DNA of 64,000 bases from Marisa cornuarietis (GCA_004794655.1 SMMW01000622.1:5207501-5271500); one strand, 5' to 3'; counted from the first letter of the stretch, positions 48,680-62,682 are shown. A program made the numbers and translations. The notes: generated by a model from the sequence alone, not told the origin.

Positions 48680-48885
48680 CTCCCCCTTTTTTGCGGAGTC
48701 CCTCAGGACTGATTTCGTTCTGTTCATTTTGTATATTAAACCACTTTCATCATGCATCTAGTCTCATTATGTTTCTCATCAATCCTATGCTGATGGCACA
48801 CAGCTGTCCTGCTCCACCCTGCAGTCTCACTCTGCTCTTAACACCATTGAAGCCTGTATTAGTGACTCCAAATATTGAATAGCAC
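48680..48885 (+). mobile_element. CR1/L2-like LINE reverse transcriptase fragment
   Basis: Across two frames the sequence reads CGVPQD, SVHFVY and then SYADGTQLSCSTLQSHSALN and TIEACISD. These are the GVPQGSVLGPVLF block and the FADDTQL catalytic block of L2-type elements, the latter with the second Asp changed to Gly. It lies between pieces of a different LINE, so the repeats are nested or juxtaposed. Confidence 0.7.
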
Positions 48886-49115
48886 AAAACTTGAGAGGAA
48901 GAACTGGCCTACCAACGTGAAGGAGTGGACTGGTTGTCCTGTGCAGGCAGTCTGCCATGCTATAGCCTATAGTTGGTGGCTCAGCGTAAAACACCCATTC
49001 CACACCCCACCTATCCTGTGCACGACCTGCTCACCACCGCCAATACAGACGTGTGTGGCGGGCCTTGTCACCTTCTGCATCTGTCCGTCCAGTCAAGGGA
49101 CGGATGAATGAATGA
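48886..49115 (+). mobile_element. LINE C-terminal tail fragment
   Basis: Contains NVKEWTGCPVQ and ends CCAGTCAAGGGACGGATGAA, closely like the tail at 26985-27140 (AATGTGAAAGAGTGGAC and CAGTCAAGGGACAGATAAAT). It is the 3' end of the same LINE family as 26590-27140. Confidence 0.65.
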
Positions 49116-49299
49116 TCTGGAAGTTTGGCAAAAGATGTTTGTAATGTTTTCAACCATTATAAGTTCAATTCTCACCAAAGATAGGATTGCCACCCAGCAC
49201 AAAGTGAACAAGAAGTGGAGGAAAAAAAGGACCTAAAAAAGACAGGCCGGAGGCAGCATATTTAAACAAAATAAATTAAAAAAAAATGCAAACAAACAC

Positions 49300-51261
49300 T
49301 GCAACAAACCTTTCAATCATTTTATTGTACACATACATACATGAGAAGGAACAATTATTCCATTTGAAGGAAATATTACAGTCTTCATGTATCAAAATCC
49401 TATCAATCATGTAAGCAGAGTAAAAACTGATTAAAACGTTCTTTGAAGACTTTAGCAAAACACCTAACAGGAAACTGTTTTCAAAGGACCAAAAGAGTTA
49501 CAAGTGTAACACTATGATGAAATTCCAGCATATTGATTGCTACCCTTCATGCATGAATTTTCATAATACAAAGACAAAGCCAATTTCTCCATATCTTCTG
49601 TAACAATCCTGAGCATGTAGCAGCTAACAAGCACCAAAGTGTCTTTCAACATCTGCTTTCATGGTTCTGATAAAAGGAAATTGCAAATGAGCCAGTCAAA
49701 CAAAATACTCTCTTACACTGTTGTGGGATACACATCTAGATAACTTGCTGTTTAGCCTGCAATATGCACATGCAAGCCAGAATCATAAGAGGCAAACTAG
49801 ATTCCAATACAAAGATACTTAGAAGAGAATGAGGCTTTAAAATATGTAACAGAAGATAGAATCCTGAAAATTCTACAACTGCTTACTGAATCACTCTCAC
49901 TCAAGTTACTGGACCATTCATTGCTATACATGTCCTTTCTTCCCATCTTATAAATTCATACATGAACCTTAATGTAAATCACATATGGGCATATTGTAGG
50001 GAAAAAAAAATTTTTTTTTAATTAACATTCAACCAGAATAAGATAAAATTTCACCCAGGACGAGAATGCCTGGCTTGCTATCTACAAAGGCCATGTCACA
50101 GAGCAGCTTCATTTTGTTTTGCAGAGTGTCTTCCACCACAGTTTTACCATTAACACAAAAGCAGCTATCTAAAAATCAAACTTCATGGAATTTCTGAAAA
50201 TTACACTGCAGTGGTGCAGATACACTTTTTGCCCACTACTCTAACAAAGAAGAAAACAATAAGCTAAGCTTACATTTTCTATTAGATTTCAAAATCTTGC
50301 TGTTTTTTTTCCATCATGATTTAGAAAACGATGACAGTCCCTCTCCCACAGACTCTCCATAAAGCAGGCAAACATGACCTTTTGCATCTAAAACTCTACA
50401 AACCTTATCAAACCACCTAACATACAAATGAAGCTAACGCAATGACTAAGAAAGATAATGTAATGTTAGAAACCAGTTACAAAGCTCAGCCAGGAAGAAT
50501 CTACACTAGAGCCAGGACAAAATTCAACAACTGAATTAATCCAACGCAATGAGCTCCAAGAGTATATTACAACTGGAAAGCAGCTATTCTTGGACAATGT
50601 CTTTACTAATATTTATTTTAAAGTAGATTTCTATTACAAATTGATCTCATTTAGCTCTTATAAAACAGACCCAAAGGAAAAAGAAGCTTAATCAGGGGTA
50701 CAAACTTTTACTTAGCCACATGGCTGATTTACAATCCAAGCTGTATCATAATCACAGTTAGGCTTCCAGGATAAGCGAAGAAGCGTTAAAACATTTTTTT
50801 TATTCCAGAAAAGTAAAATTATACTGCCACACCCACTGTAGTAACTTTAAAGCCTTCTGTTAAAAATGCATGTAACATGTTTCAGTAGTACAAACATGAT
50901 ACACATCAAAGGTGCACACAATTCAAGGATGAACTCTGACAGGAAATTATTTTACAAAAACAGCAGTCGCACAGTCAAGTGGTAATATTCAAACTTCAGA
51001 AAATAAAAACAGTTCTGCAGCTGTCCAAACAATCTATTAGAGTCAAAAGAATGTAAGAAATTGTCTGAAATCTGTGGCAGGCATCTCCAGCCATACAAGG
51101 TTCACTCTTCGGAACAAGTTATGCTGGCTGCAGACAGGATGCATGCTGGTTCTGTAAGGCCTGGTGTGTGCTCTCTCACCCCCATGAGATATGGTACCCA
51201 AAGTTAACAGCCATACTTGTGGCACGTTTTGAATGTAGTTGTCATATTCAAAGGCTAGTGT
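49300..51261 (-). other. Probable long 3' UTR of ARP3
   Basis: About 1.9 kb of CpG-poor, AT-rich, repeat-free sequence follows the ARP3 stop on the minus strand. The minus-strand AATAAA at 49321-49326 would end the transcript near 49300, just before the LINE tail. The extent is inferred from composition and that signal; earlier polyadenylation is possible. Confidence 0.45.
49321..49326 (-). terminator. Candidate polyadenylation signal for ARP3
   Basis: TTTATT on the plus strand is AATAAA on the minus strand. It lies at the boundary between the CpG-poor ARP3 region and LINE debris. Confidence 0.4.
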
Positions 51262-54200
51262 TCAAGCCATCGTGCCGAAGACAGGATTGTGGCGACATAT
51301 ACTAGGCCCATGCTCGTCATAATCTGCTTTGGTATGGCACACTTGATAGAACTCCGGCTGTAGAAAAGAAAGAAAAAAAATCACAATGGAATAAAACACT
51401 CAATTAATGATTCTTATTAAAAATATTGGAAAATGAAAATAAAAACACTGCCATCTCTGCAACTAAAAGATGTAAAACTAAGACATAAAAATAACATAAT
51501 GCTGTACAACCACTCCTCATAGCAATCCCTTATTGTAAAGGACAGCAAGTACTAAATTATCTGCTTATAGAACCTGAGAGACTTATAGTGTTACATCCCA
51601 ATTTATGTTATAAACCTATCACAATCAAGAAACATGTCTAGTGAAACACCAACCGTAGATGCCAGCATGCTGCCGCCAAACCATACAGCATATCTCTGCA
51701 TGTGGTGGGTGACAACTGCTACCTCAATGGGCTTGGGCTGAAGAAATATTTATTAATATTAAATTAATTTTCTTGCTTGCTTCCAGTTTAAGAACTGTTG
51801 GTTTCAAAGCAGTATACTATGGGTTACATCATATGTTTACAGTGATATGACAAATAGGGAAAGCTGCCAAGGGGGAAAACTCTGAAATTAAAATTTAAAG
51901 CATTCCTCTCTTTGCTCTGTATATAGCTATATAGAAAAGGGAGCATCTTTGGTAACAGCCATATGAAATAAAATTAATCCAATCATGATGCTCTTCTCAT
52001 GGCATCTTTTACCTCCATATATGAAAACCTGCAATATTTTAAGTTTCCATGAAAACTGACAACCATACCTTGATACGGCCACCACTGAGGTCTTCACTGA
52101 CTTTTAATCGCGCATCCACAACCCGTTTGACATCTCGCTGAATTTTGCGTCCAAAATCCCGGAACATAGTTGAACCTCCTGAGAGTACAATATTCTGCAG
52201 AAAGAAAAGTAATAAAGTCATAGGCAATAAAATGAACTTTTGATCATCCATCAGTTTGAGCCATTCAGACAAACCATCATCTTCTGCCTGCACAATGGTG
52301 ACTGGTCACACATGTAAATAATAATAATAATAAATGAAGATTTGTATAGCGCATATTCACACTCATAGAGAGCATGCATGTACCGCCTGGGGCCGTTATA
52401 CACTTGATAATTGTCCATTTGAGATGGGCCCACAGACCCCTAAGTGTGTCCTGCAGTTTTACCCACTACACAAACAAGCATAGACAGAGCTGTGGCCTCA
52501 GGGACCACGCTGGGACATCAGAGCAGACATGGAAAAAACAGCCCACTTCATAACTGTTGAAAAACTAGAAGTCTGACAGGCATGCTCCTGGGAAGGCTAA
52601 AGAAGAAACCATTTACAACTGGATTAAAAGTCTGCTTTAAGAGAAGCAAACCTTTCCTTTCTTTCCACAACCCATTTTTCAGCAATAACAACAACAGACA
52701 TACACTAAGATTTTGAAACCAAAATCTGAAAACAAAGCCATTCAGACATGCCTAAAGTTAAATCCACACTATGAAGTCTTCATAAACACACAGTTTTACC
52801 ATATACAATCCCCATAAATCTATAACACATTACCTTATACAGTCCTCGGCGCACATCAATAGGACAATTCTGGATTACTTCATCAACAACTTCGGAGATG
52901 GGCATTGTAAAATCAGGATTGGAGAACTGTCAAATATCCAATGACATGCAAGTGTGTGTGTATACAGTTGTAAACAATATCATTAATTTAGCATTTTCAC
53001 AGAGCAATATTTTCAAAACTGCGAAAGAAATTTGTACAACTACTTGGCATGCATAACATATACCTAGTAATAAATTCATGTCTACAAATACATCACTATC
53101 ATCACTGTGTGCTGCAATATATACAGCATAGTCTGTTCTACTGAATATTAAAACCACCAACAACTCTTGAATTTTAATGAGTTCCAAATATCTGCATATT
53201 TATTTCTGATTGCTATAGTTACAGAATTAATACAATACTACTTAAGATATCTGCTCAAAACCTGCAGATATCTACCTCTGGATGGAAAAAGATTTCTGGT
53301 CCCAGAAAACGCTCATAACCAACATCAACACTGAAGGGCTGTTTGGTGATGGCATTCACACTGTCATATTTCTTCAACCATTTTGATGGGTCAGCATCAT
53401 ATTTTGCAAATTCCTTGGCAATATCTGGGCACACATAGCTGAATCGCTCCTGTTGACAACATAAAAACATTGTTATTTTTGAAAACATAGGCTCTGCTAG
53501 CAGTTCAAATTTAGATGTAAGATTGGAGGCATTTAAATCATGCACTATGAACCTAACAGAATCAATATGCACGTTAAAGGAGTATAATATACTGACAGGT
53601 TATGTGACACTTAAAATATATAAAAATATTCATTTTCAACACATATTTATCACTAGATTTTTTGTGAAAACATCTAAATGTGGACAAAAAAAATATTCTC
53701 ATTCATTCTTAAAATTTGTGAAGCTATTTTCATGACCATTCAGACCTTGATGGCTTTTGCAGTTTCCAAAGACTGTTCAGGAGGTACTCCCACTTCACGC
53801 TCTCTTAGGAGCTGCTGGATGAAGTATGTAATGTCACGGCCAGCAATAGGAATGTGCTTTATACAGCTACCAATTACATAGCCTTCAGCCTGCAAAATAA
53901 ATACAAGCAGCTATATTTTCAGTACAATTAGACAGCAAGAAATAATCCCATCAAACCATTTTAAGGATTGAAAAAAAATTCTCTTAAAGCTTGAAAGACT
54001 TTGTATGTTATTTGAAAAATGTTTTTTTTGTATTTCTCCCCTTCACAACAACAAATTTCTAAATACATTAAAACCTCCCTATTAACTCTTTCCTAGCATT
54101 CTGTGTCCACCGACGAAAACTTTTTACAAGTTCCTGTTTTGCACACTGTAATGCAAACAGGGTAGTGTCACAAAACACATTGTAGGTTATAGGAGTAAAT

Positions 54201-57200
54201 ATTGGAACACATAGGACTTTGTACCACCACTCTGGTTCTAAGCGATGAATAGCTCTGCTTTTTCATCTGTATGGAATCCACCCTAATCAAGTTGCAACTG
54301 AGACCGGTTGTAGCAGGAAAATTGACCAGTCGGCTTTCATGCAACGATCATTGAATTCAAAGACTTATAAATTTAAGTTCATTTTTTTAAATATTGAAAA
54401 CCATATCACAAGACTTTTCTTTGTTTTTTCACTTTTATATGGTCATGTTCACTTATTCTGCCACTGGACTGAAGTTTTATAGTGATTTATAAGAGAACTA
54501 ACTCTCCAGTAAGAGAAATTGATCAATCCATGTGCTGTGGTAGACAAAAATGCTCTCTTATAAATGCACCATATTGTTTTAAAGGTGATTTCCACAAAAA
54601 AGTTGCAATAGAGCAGTCAGCCACATGATCTTTTTTAATTAAATAATTAACATGTGATTTCTGCAAAAAGTTAATAACAATCGACCGAGACAACAATGAG
54701 CAGGGGAGTGGGGGCTATTTCAACCCAAAAGCATATCACTTAAGTTTTATCAACCTGCCTGAGTCAAATAAACACTGCCATGACCATATTGTTCCACGTA
54801 AAACTACACTGTCCCAGTACCAAAAGTCAAATCAACCCAGGTAAAATGAGTGCCAAGCAATGAAAACACCTGTTAACTGAACATCTGTATATCCATTCAA
54901 CATGAACATCCAAACTAAAGAATAAATTATAACAAAGCTAAAAAAAACTGATTTAAAAGTCATCTTTATGCACCTTGTGAGATTTGTTATCTGTATGTGT
55001 ATTTTCAAGTGAGAATTTTTGTTGAGTAAGATGCTGGCTGAATCTGTTCAACTTTCCTTTTGATATTTGACATTATCAGCTATCTGTGTCATTAGTAACT
55101 GATCTGTGTTTTGGGCCTAGGTTGATTCAAATTTTGGTGTTAGAACAAGAGCAAGCAGTCTCTACAGAAACAGTCTATTTTAAAATATATTTAACTTTTT
55201 TCCTGCACATGACTGCTGCAAAACAGTTGTAATAGAGCACACACTGTTAGTTGTAAATTCGACTAGGGAGGTAACTGTAACAGGTAGCGGCTATATAGTG
55301 AAGCACGACCATGAAAATGTTTAGGGTTGTATCTAAGAGGAGAGGAAGGGGGCATTCCAATGAAAAGGTTTTACTGTATCTGGCCAATTGCCTGCCTTAC
55401 CACAGGTATGACATGAGTAACACCATCGCCTGAATCAATGACTGTGCCTGTTAATGTGCGTTCTCCAACTTGCCGTGATGTCCAGGAGGCAGCCAGTGCT
55501 AAGACAGCCTGTAGACAAAATAGCATTTTGACAACAATAATGAACAATAAAGGTTGTGATAAAAAATAGTGAATGTTCAGTACTAAAGATGCAAAAATCT
55601 TTTTAAAATGTCACTCTGCTGCATGCAGTCCATAGTGGATTACTTAGTCATCTAGAAAATATGGTCTACGTACCTGCACAGCAATGTAGAGACCAGGAAC
55701 ATTAAATGACTCAAACATAATTTCTGCTGTGTATTCTCTGTTCTCAGGTGTATTAAGCGGTGGCTCGGTCTGAAAAATAATTTCAGGTTCCTTTGCTTTA
55801 ATCAACTAAAATTACAATTTTTACACCCAGAGGTCTTCATTCTCCCACCCCCTCTCTCCCTCTTCCAGATTTCCCTAATACATGATCAAGTTATTTTGCT
55901 GTGATTGTCATTTCACTCAAAAGAGTAAAAGGATGATAAAAAACCACTGACATATACAAAATATTATTTATATATATAAAAAATAAAAATAATATGAAAA
56001 GGTTTGTAAACTATTTCACATGGGTATAATTTTTTTTACACAAATTCCTGCAGGTCTTTCATAAAATATAAAGTTAAATGATAAAGTAAAACTATTTTTA
56101 CCAGTAGAAAGTAATGGTCCTCTGGCTCTGCCCGAAGATATTTAAAGATGACTTGTTCATAGAAACGCTCCATAAGATCCCAGTCTTCAATTATGCCGTG
56201 CCGAATTGGCCACTACACATAAAAATAATGATTACCATCCCATTACAATGATTTATAAGATTAGATTATGTACACAAACTGTTCAAGACATCTACAATTT
56301 GGAAACAAAAAGTATAAAATGTAAAAATAAGATAAGTGTCTCACATACCCATTAATTTAGTTAAAGCACTGATTTATCTATTGGCGTAGGAAAGGGTCTT
56401 ATTTCATAACCTCATAAACACATAATGCAATAGTAACAGTAGTCTCATGTACATAACAAATTCAAAGTGGTGATATTACCTTCACTGCATATGATGGTGC
56501 ATTAAGAGCTTCATCCCCTATATAAAAATCCAAGTCTTCCACTCCTTTTCCAAGACGCCTAATGGCCTGATCACCAACACTGGCTGTTTCCTTAATAGCA
56601 ATAGCTGATGGTAAGATAAATTGTGGTTCTGTGTTGCCAGCATATCCCATCTTTGTGTACCTAATGTAAATATAAACAGCAATGGAAAACTGATTTCTCT
56701 TAAAATGTTAACGCACAAAGATTATGCCAGTGTATTTACATAAGCATGATGATGCATGTATATATCGATATATATACACACACACACACACCTGCCCACC
56801 CACACAAACACCTGTAAAATCTTGTAATAATGGTATGTCTTATATATTTTTTATATGTTGTTACATATTATCAATCTCAGGGGACGCAACCATGCAATAA
56901 CTTTGGGTATTTTCCTAGTATCTAATTACCTGCTACATCTAAATACTATGTCGGATGTTCCATTTAAAATCCTTGTTGGTGTGTGACTGCCAAACAAGGA
57001 CGAGAAAATCTATCTACATTTTAAAGGCAACTATTATTTTTAATTAATGTAGACGTGATCAGAATGGTTGCATCGCAATATTAGATATAAACTTCAATAT
57101 CTTGAAAAAAGGTTAAAAGTGTCTATTTGACAGAAATCTCTGCATAAAACAAGTGCCCTCCAGCCAGAAGCACAACAAGGAAGTGGCTGGCCCCATGACG

Positions 57201-57528
57201 GAAGATTATACTTCCGGCGAAAACTTGACAAGAACGTCTGCAAGCATCCTTATAACATTTTCTTAAAACTTGCACAGCGTGAGAAGCTTAAGAGTTTGAC
57301 GAATAATAATAGTTTTTTTGTTTAACCGCAGTAAAATGTTATTTTAATGTCATCTTAAACCTAGGTAAAGTAAAGAAGACCTATTTGGATCGCTGGAAGA
57401 GAACCAGAGGAACACACCCCTTATTAATCTGTCCCACTAAAGTCTTGCCTGTGTACAGTACTACAGAAATGTTTAAAAACAAACCCGGTTCCAGTATCTA
57501 CAACCACTGCAGGCAGTCGGTTCGCCAT
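51262..57528 (-). CDS. ACTR3: Actin-related protein 3 (ARP3), 11 coding exons
   Basis: ARP3 pairs with ARP2 in the Arp2/3 complex, which nucleates branched actin in the cytoplasm. Coding exons in transcript order: 57528-57485, 56660-56480, 56212-56102, 55769-55674, 55508-55401, 53889-53746, 53449-53276, 52926-52834, 52194-52069, 51737-51654, 51357-51262. All have GT-AG borders and join to 418 residues plus stop, the same length as human ARP3. Visible motifs: [19 protein letters not shown] at 11-29 (phosphate loop 1), [11 protein letters not shown] at 169-179 (phosphate loop 2), [12 protein letters not shown] at 321-332 (adenosine site), [11 protein letters not shown] ending exon 10, and the C-terminal HNPVFGTMA. 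Intron 1 is in phase 2 and all nine others are in phase 0. The start is [11 protein letters not shown], aligned with the family N-terminus. Introns are AT-rich; the largest (53890-55400) is about 1.5 kb. No sign of decay. Confidence 0.98.
52318..52440 (+). repeat. TATAGCGCATA-core repeat in ARP3 intron 8
   Basis: An (ATA)n run, then AATGAAGATTTGTATAGCGC and ATTCACACTCATAGAGAGCA, matching the first part of the repeats at 9978 and 45035. It sits between exons 8 and 9, antisense to the gene. Confidence 0.6.
56766..56790. repeat. (TA)n/(CA)n microsatellite in ARP3 intron 1
   Basis: Short ATATAT run followed by about eight CA units. Confidence 0.8.
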
Positions 57529-57700
57529 TATTTCGAATAGCTCCGCACACGAATAAGACTGTAGAATTCAGTTGCTGCAGCAGCTGCAGCAGCACACAAA
57601 CCGAACGCCGGTGACAAACACGGGGCCTAAAGGAAGTCACTCCAATCCTAGAAGTACACTTTGTCAAATAAAAAGATGTTCGACCTTTTAGCTTAATTTT
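57529..57700 (-). promoter_or_regulatory. ARP3 5' UTR and promoter region
   Basis: Sequence upstream of the ARP3 ATG. CpG frequency rises relative to the gene body, and there is a CAGCAGCTGCAGCAG tract (about 57574-57594). No TATA box is visible. An ETS-like CTTCCGG (57211-57217) lies in intron 1. The transcription start was not located. Confidence 0.4.
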
Positions 57701-58570
57701 AAATATTACAGTGACAGATATTATTAATTCATAAAATATATTGATAAAATGTGTAAATATTATTAAGAGTTACAGACTAACGTGTTTCTTATTTAAAGAG
57801 CCAAGCTTCCCCTTGAAACTATGGTAAATGACTCATGCAAGGGAAGCAAGTCTACAATTTAGTCTGAGAACTGTTATTTCCCTTGACAAAGGGTTTGTCA
57901 GTCCTCATCGTACAGCTTACAGCGACGAGGACAGCCCAAGACATACGTACTTCTGCTTTAGCTTCTCCTGCGGTTGATATCTATTAAACAAAACGTATAT
58001 CTCGAAAAACGTAAACCGCTTCAAAGATCTGAAGGGAATTAGGTGACGTAAGCATGTGAATATTGTGTCAAATCAGGTAACGCCCACTCATTGAATGGCA
58101 CGTATATCTTCGAATACATTATATAGAATTATCCGAGTGATAATTTAATAACCTGCGTTCCTCCAATTTTGATATGCTGATAGCCATTAGGCTAACCGCT
58201 TTTCCCATCCCTTACTACAGGGCAACAATAAAATAGTTATGCAGCATTGTCTCATGAAAAAAAACTTATTCTCATTTCTTTATTTGGGTATAAACCCAGA
58301 GGAGCATTTTTAGCCATAAACAGTAAGACATTCAAAGCAGAGATATATCACATAACAGTAATCCGATATATACATTAAATTTTGTAGCTGTGTATATCTT
58401 GCTGCCAGGCATTAGCAAGAGAACCGTGGAAAATGCTTAACATTCCAAAAAGGAGTGTTCACACATCATCCACGTACAATATTTAACACTGAAGCGCTCA
58501 CAAAATAGACCCATGTAATTCAGTGCCCACACTCACCTCCTACAAAATAAAACGAAATGATCTCTCTCTC

Positions 58571-58606
<36 letters not shown>

Positions 58607-59974
58607 GCACACATACACACACAGACACATACGCACACAGCCTAGTCAAGTCTTGTTTAGTAGTGTTAGCAAAAGTTACCAAAGGAATGAATTAAGCTTC
58701 TTTGCCCAGCCAGTTGAGAAGCTGGGCACACTTTCCAGATACAAGTAGCTGGCTAGCACGTAATCCATAAGACGAATCTCACCGAATAAATAAATGATAA
58801 ATCTGACACCAAGTGTAAGCTCTTACTCAAGTATTTAAAATACATTTTTAAACAATTACAGCAAGACTTGGCGACGTTGCCTGGATGATGTCTAGTCTCC
58901 TGTTGGGGTGTCAGTGCTCAGTGCGCACGCGGGGGAGGTTCATGGTGCTAATCGTCTTCGGGGAAAACTGAGATAGGCATTGCACTTCTTCTTATTATTA
59001 TTGTTAGTACTGGTTTTATTGAAAAACAAGGGACGTAAAAATTTCGTTTATTTGTGGCTGTAAGCCCAGGGGGCTCTGTAACCATAAGCAGTAAACTAAA
59101 CGGTGCGATGATATACAGTATTGCATTCACATGACGTTCTGCAGACTAATGAAGTGACACAAAATATACAATATGGCAAACAAAGAGCTATTAACATGTT
59201 GAGAAAACCACGATACCAAAGAATAAAAGAGGCTATAGAAATTACTTAAATAGTGGCATCACCAAGCAAGTGAATCTGCTGAAATTTATCTCTACTTTTA
59301 GATTTATAATTCAATAATTTCTGAAAATAAAGGCATTAGGCTGATCAACAAAATATTCTGGAAGAACTTTGTGATTAGCAGTTACCAGTGAGTAAGGACA
59401 TTCATCCCGTAGCCGAATGAAATTTTGCAGTTTCGTATTTTAAACCTTTTATAATTTGCCCCAGAGTCCTGGTAAGGTCGTAGAGGAAGTGCGTGATGAC
59501 TTAGCCCAGAAAGCTGAAAACAAACTCGAATATTTTTTCAGCTTTTCTTTCTTACATGTTCCCCCTTCTTGTAGCTTCTGCGAGAAAAATCGTATTCATA
59601 GATAAAATAATTTGTGTATTTACTTGGCCCTGCACTAAGAGCTGAATTTACGACTTGACCACTTCTTTTCTAAGACCCGTTATATCTCAGTTTTGCAAAC
59701 CTGAGCCACAAGATGTCACCGGAATAGTGCTGCAGCGAAGGTGAAAGGCAAGATGTCAAGGTGGTTTGCTCTCTATAGAGAGTTCGGCTTTTAGAAAAAG
59801 CGTGGCTGGAGGACTCTGGGCTCATAATTGGGCATCGCGAGGGCCGTTACTAAATTATCGCTGCCACTTTCCTTTCGATCTTTCTCGTAAATGTCTCTTG
59901 GTGACTAGCCTCGGGCTGAAAGGTCCTCGATGTGTCTAGCCAAGTCGGGTTTCAAAGAGGTTTGAGAAAGGAGA

Positions 59975-60039
59975 CTCACTCACTCACTCACTCACTCACT
60001 CACTCACTCACTCACTCACTCACTCACTCACTCACTCAC
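59975..60039. repeat. (ACTC)16 microsatellite
   Basis: About 65 bases of uninterrupted CTCA/ACTC units. Confidence 0.95.
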
Positions 60040-62432
60040 CCAGTAGAATCAACTGGAGCTATCAGAGCTGTGTTGGGTAGAACTAAATAACTGAATATCT
60101 ATAAATTGCTTTGCACCTGTCCTTGCTGTTCCATCACCAGGAGTGACCGGCACCACCGCAGCTCGTACATTATCTATTCAAAGTTCCCTTGTTGCCCTGT
60201 CACTCGCTCGGCTGTTGCTTCTGCTACCGATGCTGCTTATTATATCCAACACCATTGTGTGCGTTTCTACTGCTAGTACATGAAGTATGTGTTTATGACG
60301 GGCGGATCTAGGGGGTTTAGTTCGGGGGTAGGGGGTAGATGAGTTATGAAGCAGCGGGGACGGCATCCAAATGTGATAATCTCAATTAAAGAGCAAACGC
60401 AGTCACTAGCTGCAAATCAAAGCAAGTGACAGGAGTATCCCATTCGAATTTTCTGGAAAATAGTAGGCCCAAGCACATGGCACATCTGAATACAGTATTC
60501 AGGTCTTAAGATGCAGTTGTTGTTGCTCAGGGAGGCACAAGGATGAATAGCATTAGAGAGGTTGCGGATGATTTGTTGTGGATTGTCAAGAAGCATGCTT
60601 CACAAGCTCAGCGTTAGCGTGCAGGTCGCGAATGGTGGCATGCTAGCTTGTTCCCTCTTAGTCTCTGGAGGATCAGTCGCCCCCAAGATATGAGGGGGCA
60701 ATCATCGTGGGAGACCGAGTTGGCCTTTACGCTATATACTTCACATTCGGGAAAGAAAGAGAAACAAACAAGGGAGAAATTTTAGATGGCACCATTTTAG
60801 CATCTGAATATCTGTTGTACTAGATTTCTGACGTGTTTGATTTTTGTGAAAGGGACCTGACCAAGCGGAGCTGTAGCAAGAGAAGAATAGACATGCCATG
60901 GACCCCGACTTCCGGCTCCGAGCGCAAATCGCTGTCACTAAGTGTGTGCAAACACAACAGTTCGCACACAACCATCCTACTGCCTGCTTCGTCCAAACAG
61001 TCGACATCATATCTATATAGAAACAGGGTTCCCTCTTTAGAAAACAGCGCCACTCAGAAAAAAGCCCCACGAACCTGCCTGTTTGTCAAATTGAAAATTA
61101 GAAATTACGCTCCTTGAGACAGATTTATCATTGTTTGTACCCATCTCATGTTAGCGTCATTTAGGTGTGCAGTATGTCATGTGATGTCCTGGAGTTCGAG
61201 TTTGTAAATTTTGCTCAAGCACATGAAATTATTTTGTATAGTTATAGCAAAATCATTCCGAAGCAATGAAACATTTTACTCTGTTGATCTGAATGTTTGG
61301 TTGAATGCATCGTACAGAGTTATAAACACAGAAACTAAATTTGATTATAAAGAAATTTTCTTCCTGACTGCACAGTGACATGCTGAAGCTGGTTGAAGGG
61401 CATTAGATTGGATATTTTTACACTACAGCCTTTGCATCTAATGTAAAATGTCTACAGCAGGAACAAAGGAGAAAAGCCTAAAGCAAGGACCATTTTATTT
61501 GACACTTTAAGATAAATTAGTCTAAACGTTTTTTAAATAGTATAGATGTTTATGCATCTAATCTTTACTCAAGAATATATTGATAGCCAATATTCGTTTT
61601 TTAAATTTTCGAAATACCCAACAAACATAATGAGATAAATATTTTAAAACACAGAAAATGCCATGTGTTCTATTCTTCTTGCCTTTGTCTTTCCTTCCCC
61701 AACGTCTTTCGTGAGCATTTACGTCTACGCGTGCATGAATCTGTGAAAAGTGGGAGTTTGATGGAGGTAGTGTTGTGTACTAAAAAAATAATAAGAGAAT
61801 ACCAGAAAATGGATACATATGAATGAATGAAAAAAATAATGAATTGTACTCATTGTATTCCATTGAAATGACAGGCCCACCATTTGAACGAAGAGAAAGC
61901 ACGTCAGTTAAAATAATCGCAGCAGCAGCAGCAGCAACAACAACAACAATAATAATAATAATAATAAAGAGAGCCGTTTTCATAATTATGCATAAGAAGG
62001 TACACGTAGACAGGCACAACAGACCCAAAATAAACCTAGCCATGGTCCGGTTTGCTGACTTGTCTTCAAGCTGAAGGAAGATAATCGGATTGAAAAACAA
62101 ATAGCCGCTGTTTTTCAAGCGATTGGACTGGATCAGAACAGGGACGGCTAACGGACACTGAAGGGATTGATCATTTGCTTCGTACGTTGCTCGACACCCG
62201 CAAAATTAGATGATGCGCTTGATGCACACTTGTCATCGTGACAAACTGAGGGCACATGGAGGGCGACGACAAACTGCAAGGAAATGGCATGTTGTTTACA
62301 TCTATTTAGGAAGCTCTTGTCCTGTTTACGGCAAGTGTCCAGTGAAGAATGCCTCTGACTGTTCGCAAGCTAGTGATTATATACACACACGGAGTCCGTG
62401 TGTCTGCGTGCTTGGGTGGGTGTGTGAGTGGA

Positions 62433-62462
62433 TGCGTGCGTGCGTGCGTGCGTGCGTGCGTG
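62433..62462. repeat. (TGCG)n microsatellite
   Basis: Seven uninterrupted GTGC units. Confidence 0.95.
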
Positions 62463-62682
62463 TCTAATCCTCTTTCTTATTTCTAAAGAACTCGAGGCGT
62501 TGCTACTGACTACTTCACGAGGACGATGAAGTCTGGCGCTGGGCAGGAAATAGGTGGCGGGATTGTCGATAAGTCGACTCTACCCTCATGGATGACCGTT
62601 GAAGCCAGCTCAATTTTAAGAAAAGCTATAGAGATAACTTTACCTACAGGTGTTACTGGCACATCGAGGTATTACGGTAAAA

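Larger units (their letters stand above)
57701..62600. other. Gene-poor stretch with microsatellites
   Basis: Contains (CA)n at 58577-58602, (ACTC)n at 59975-60039, an AGC/AAC/AAT trinucleotide run at 61919-61968 and (TGCG)n at 62433-62462. On the minus strand, an ATG at 62042 in CCATGG context begins a hydrophobic stretch (MARFILGLLCLSTCTF) that then runs into the trinucleotide repeat; it is not convincing as a gene. Nothing else recognised. Confidence 0.5.

Noticed and set aside
51262..57528. ARP3 as a retrocopy or pseudogene
   Set aside because: Eleven exons with intact GT-AG borders join to an uninterrupted full-length protein.
61823..62074. ORF over the AGC/AAC/AAT repeat encoding Ala, Thr and Ile runs
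   Set aside because: The runs are the direct translation of a trinucleotide microsatellite.
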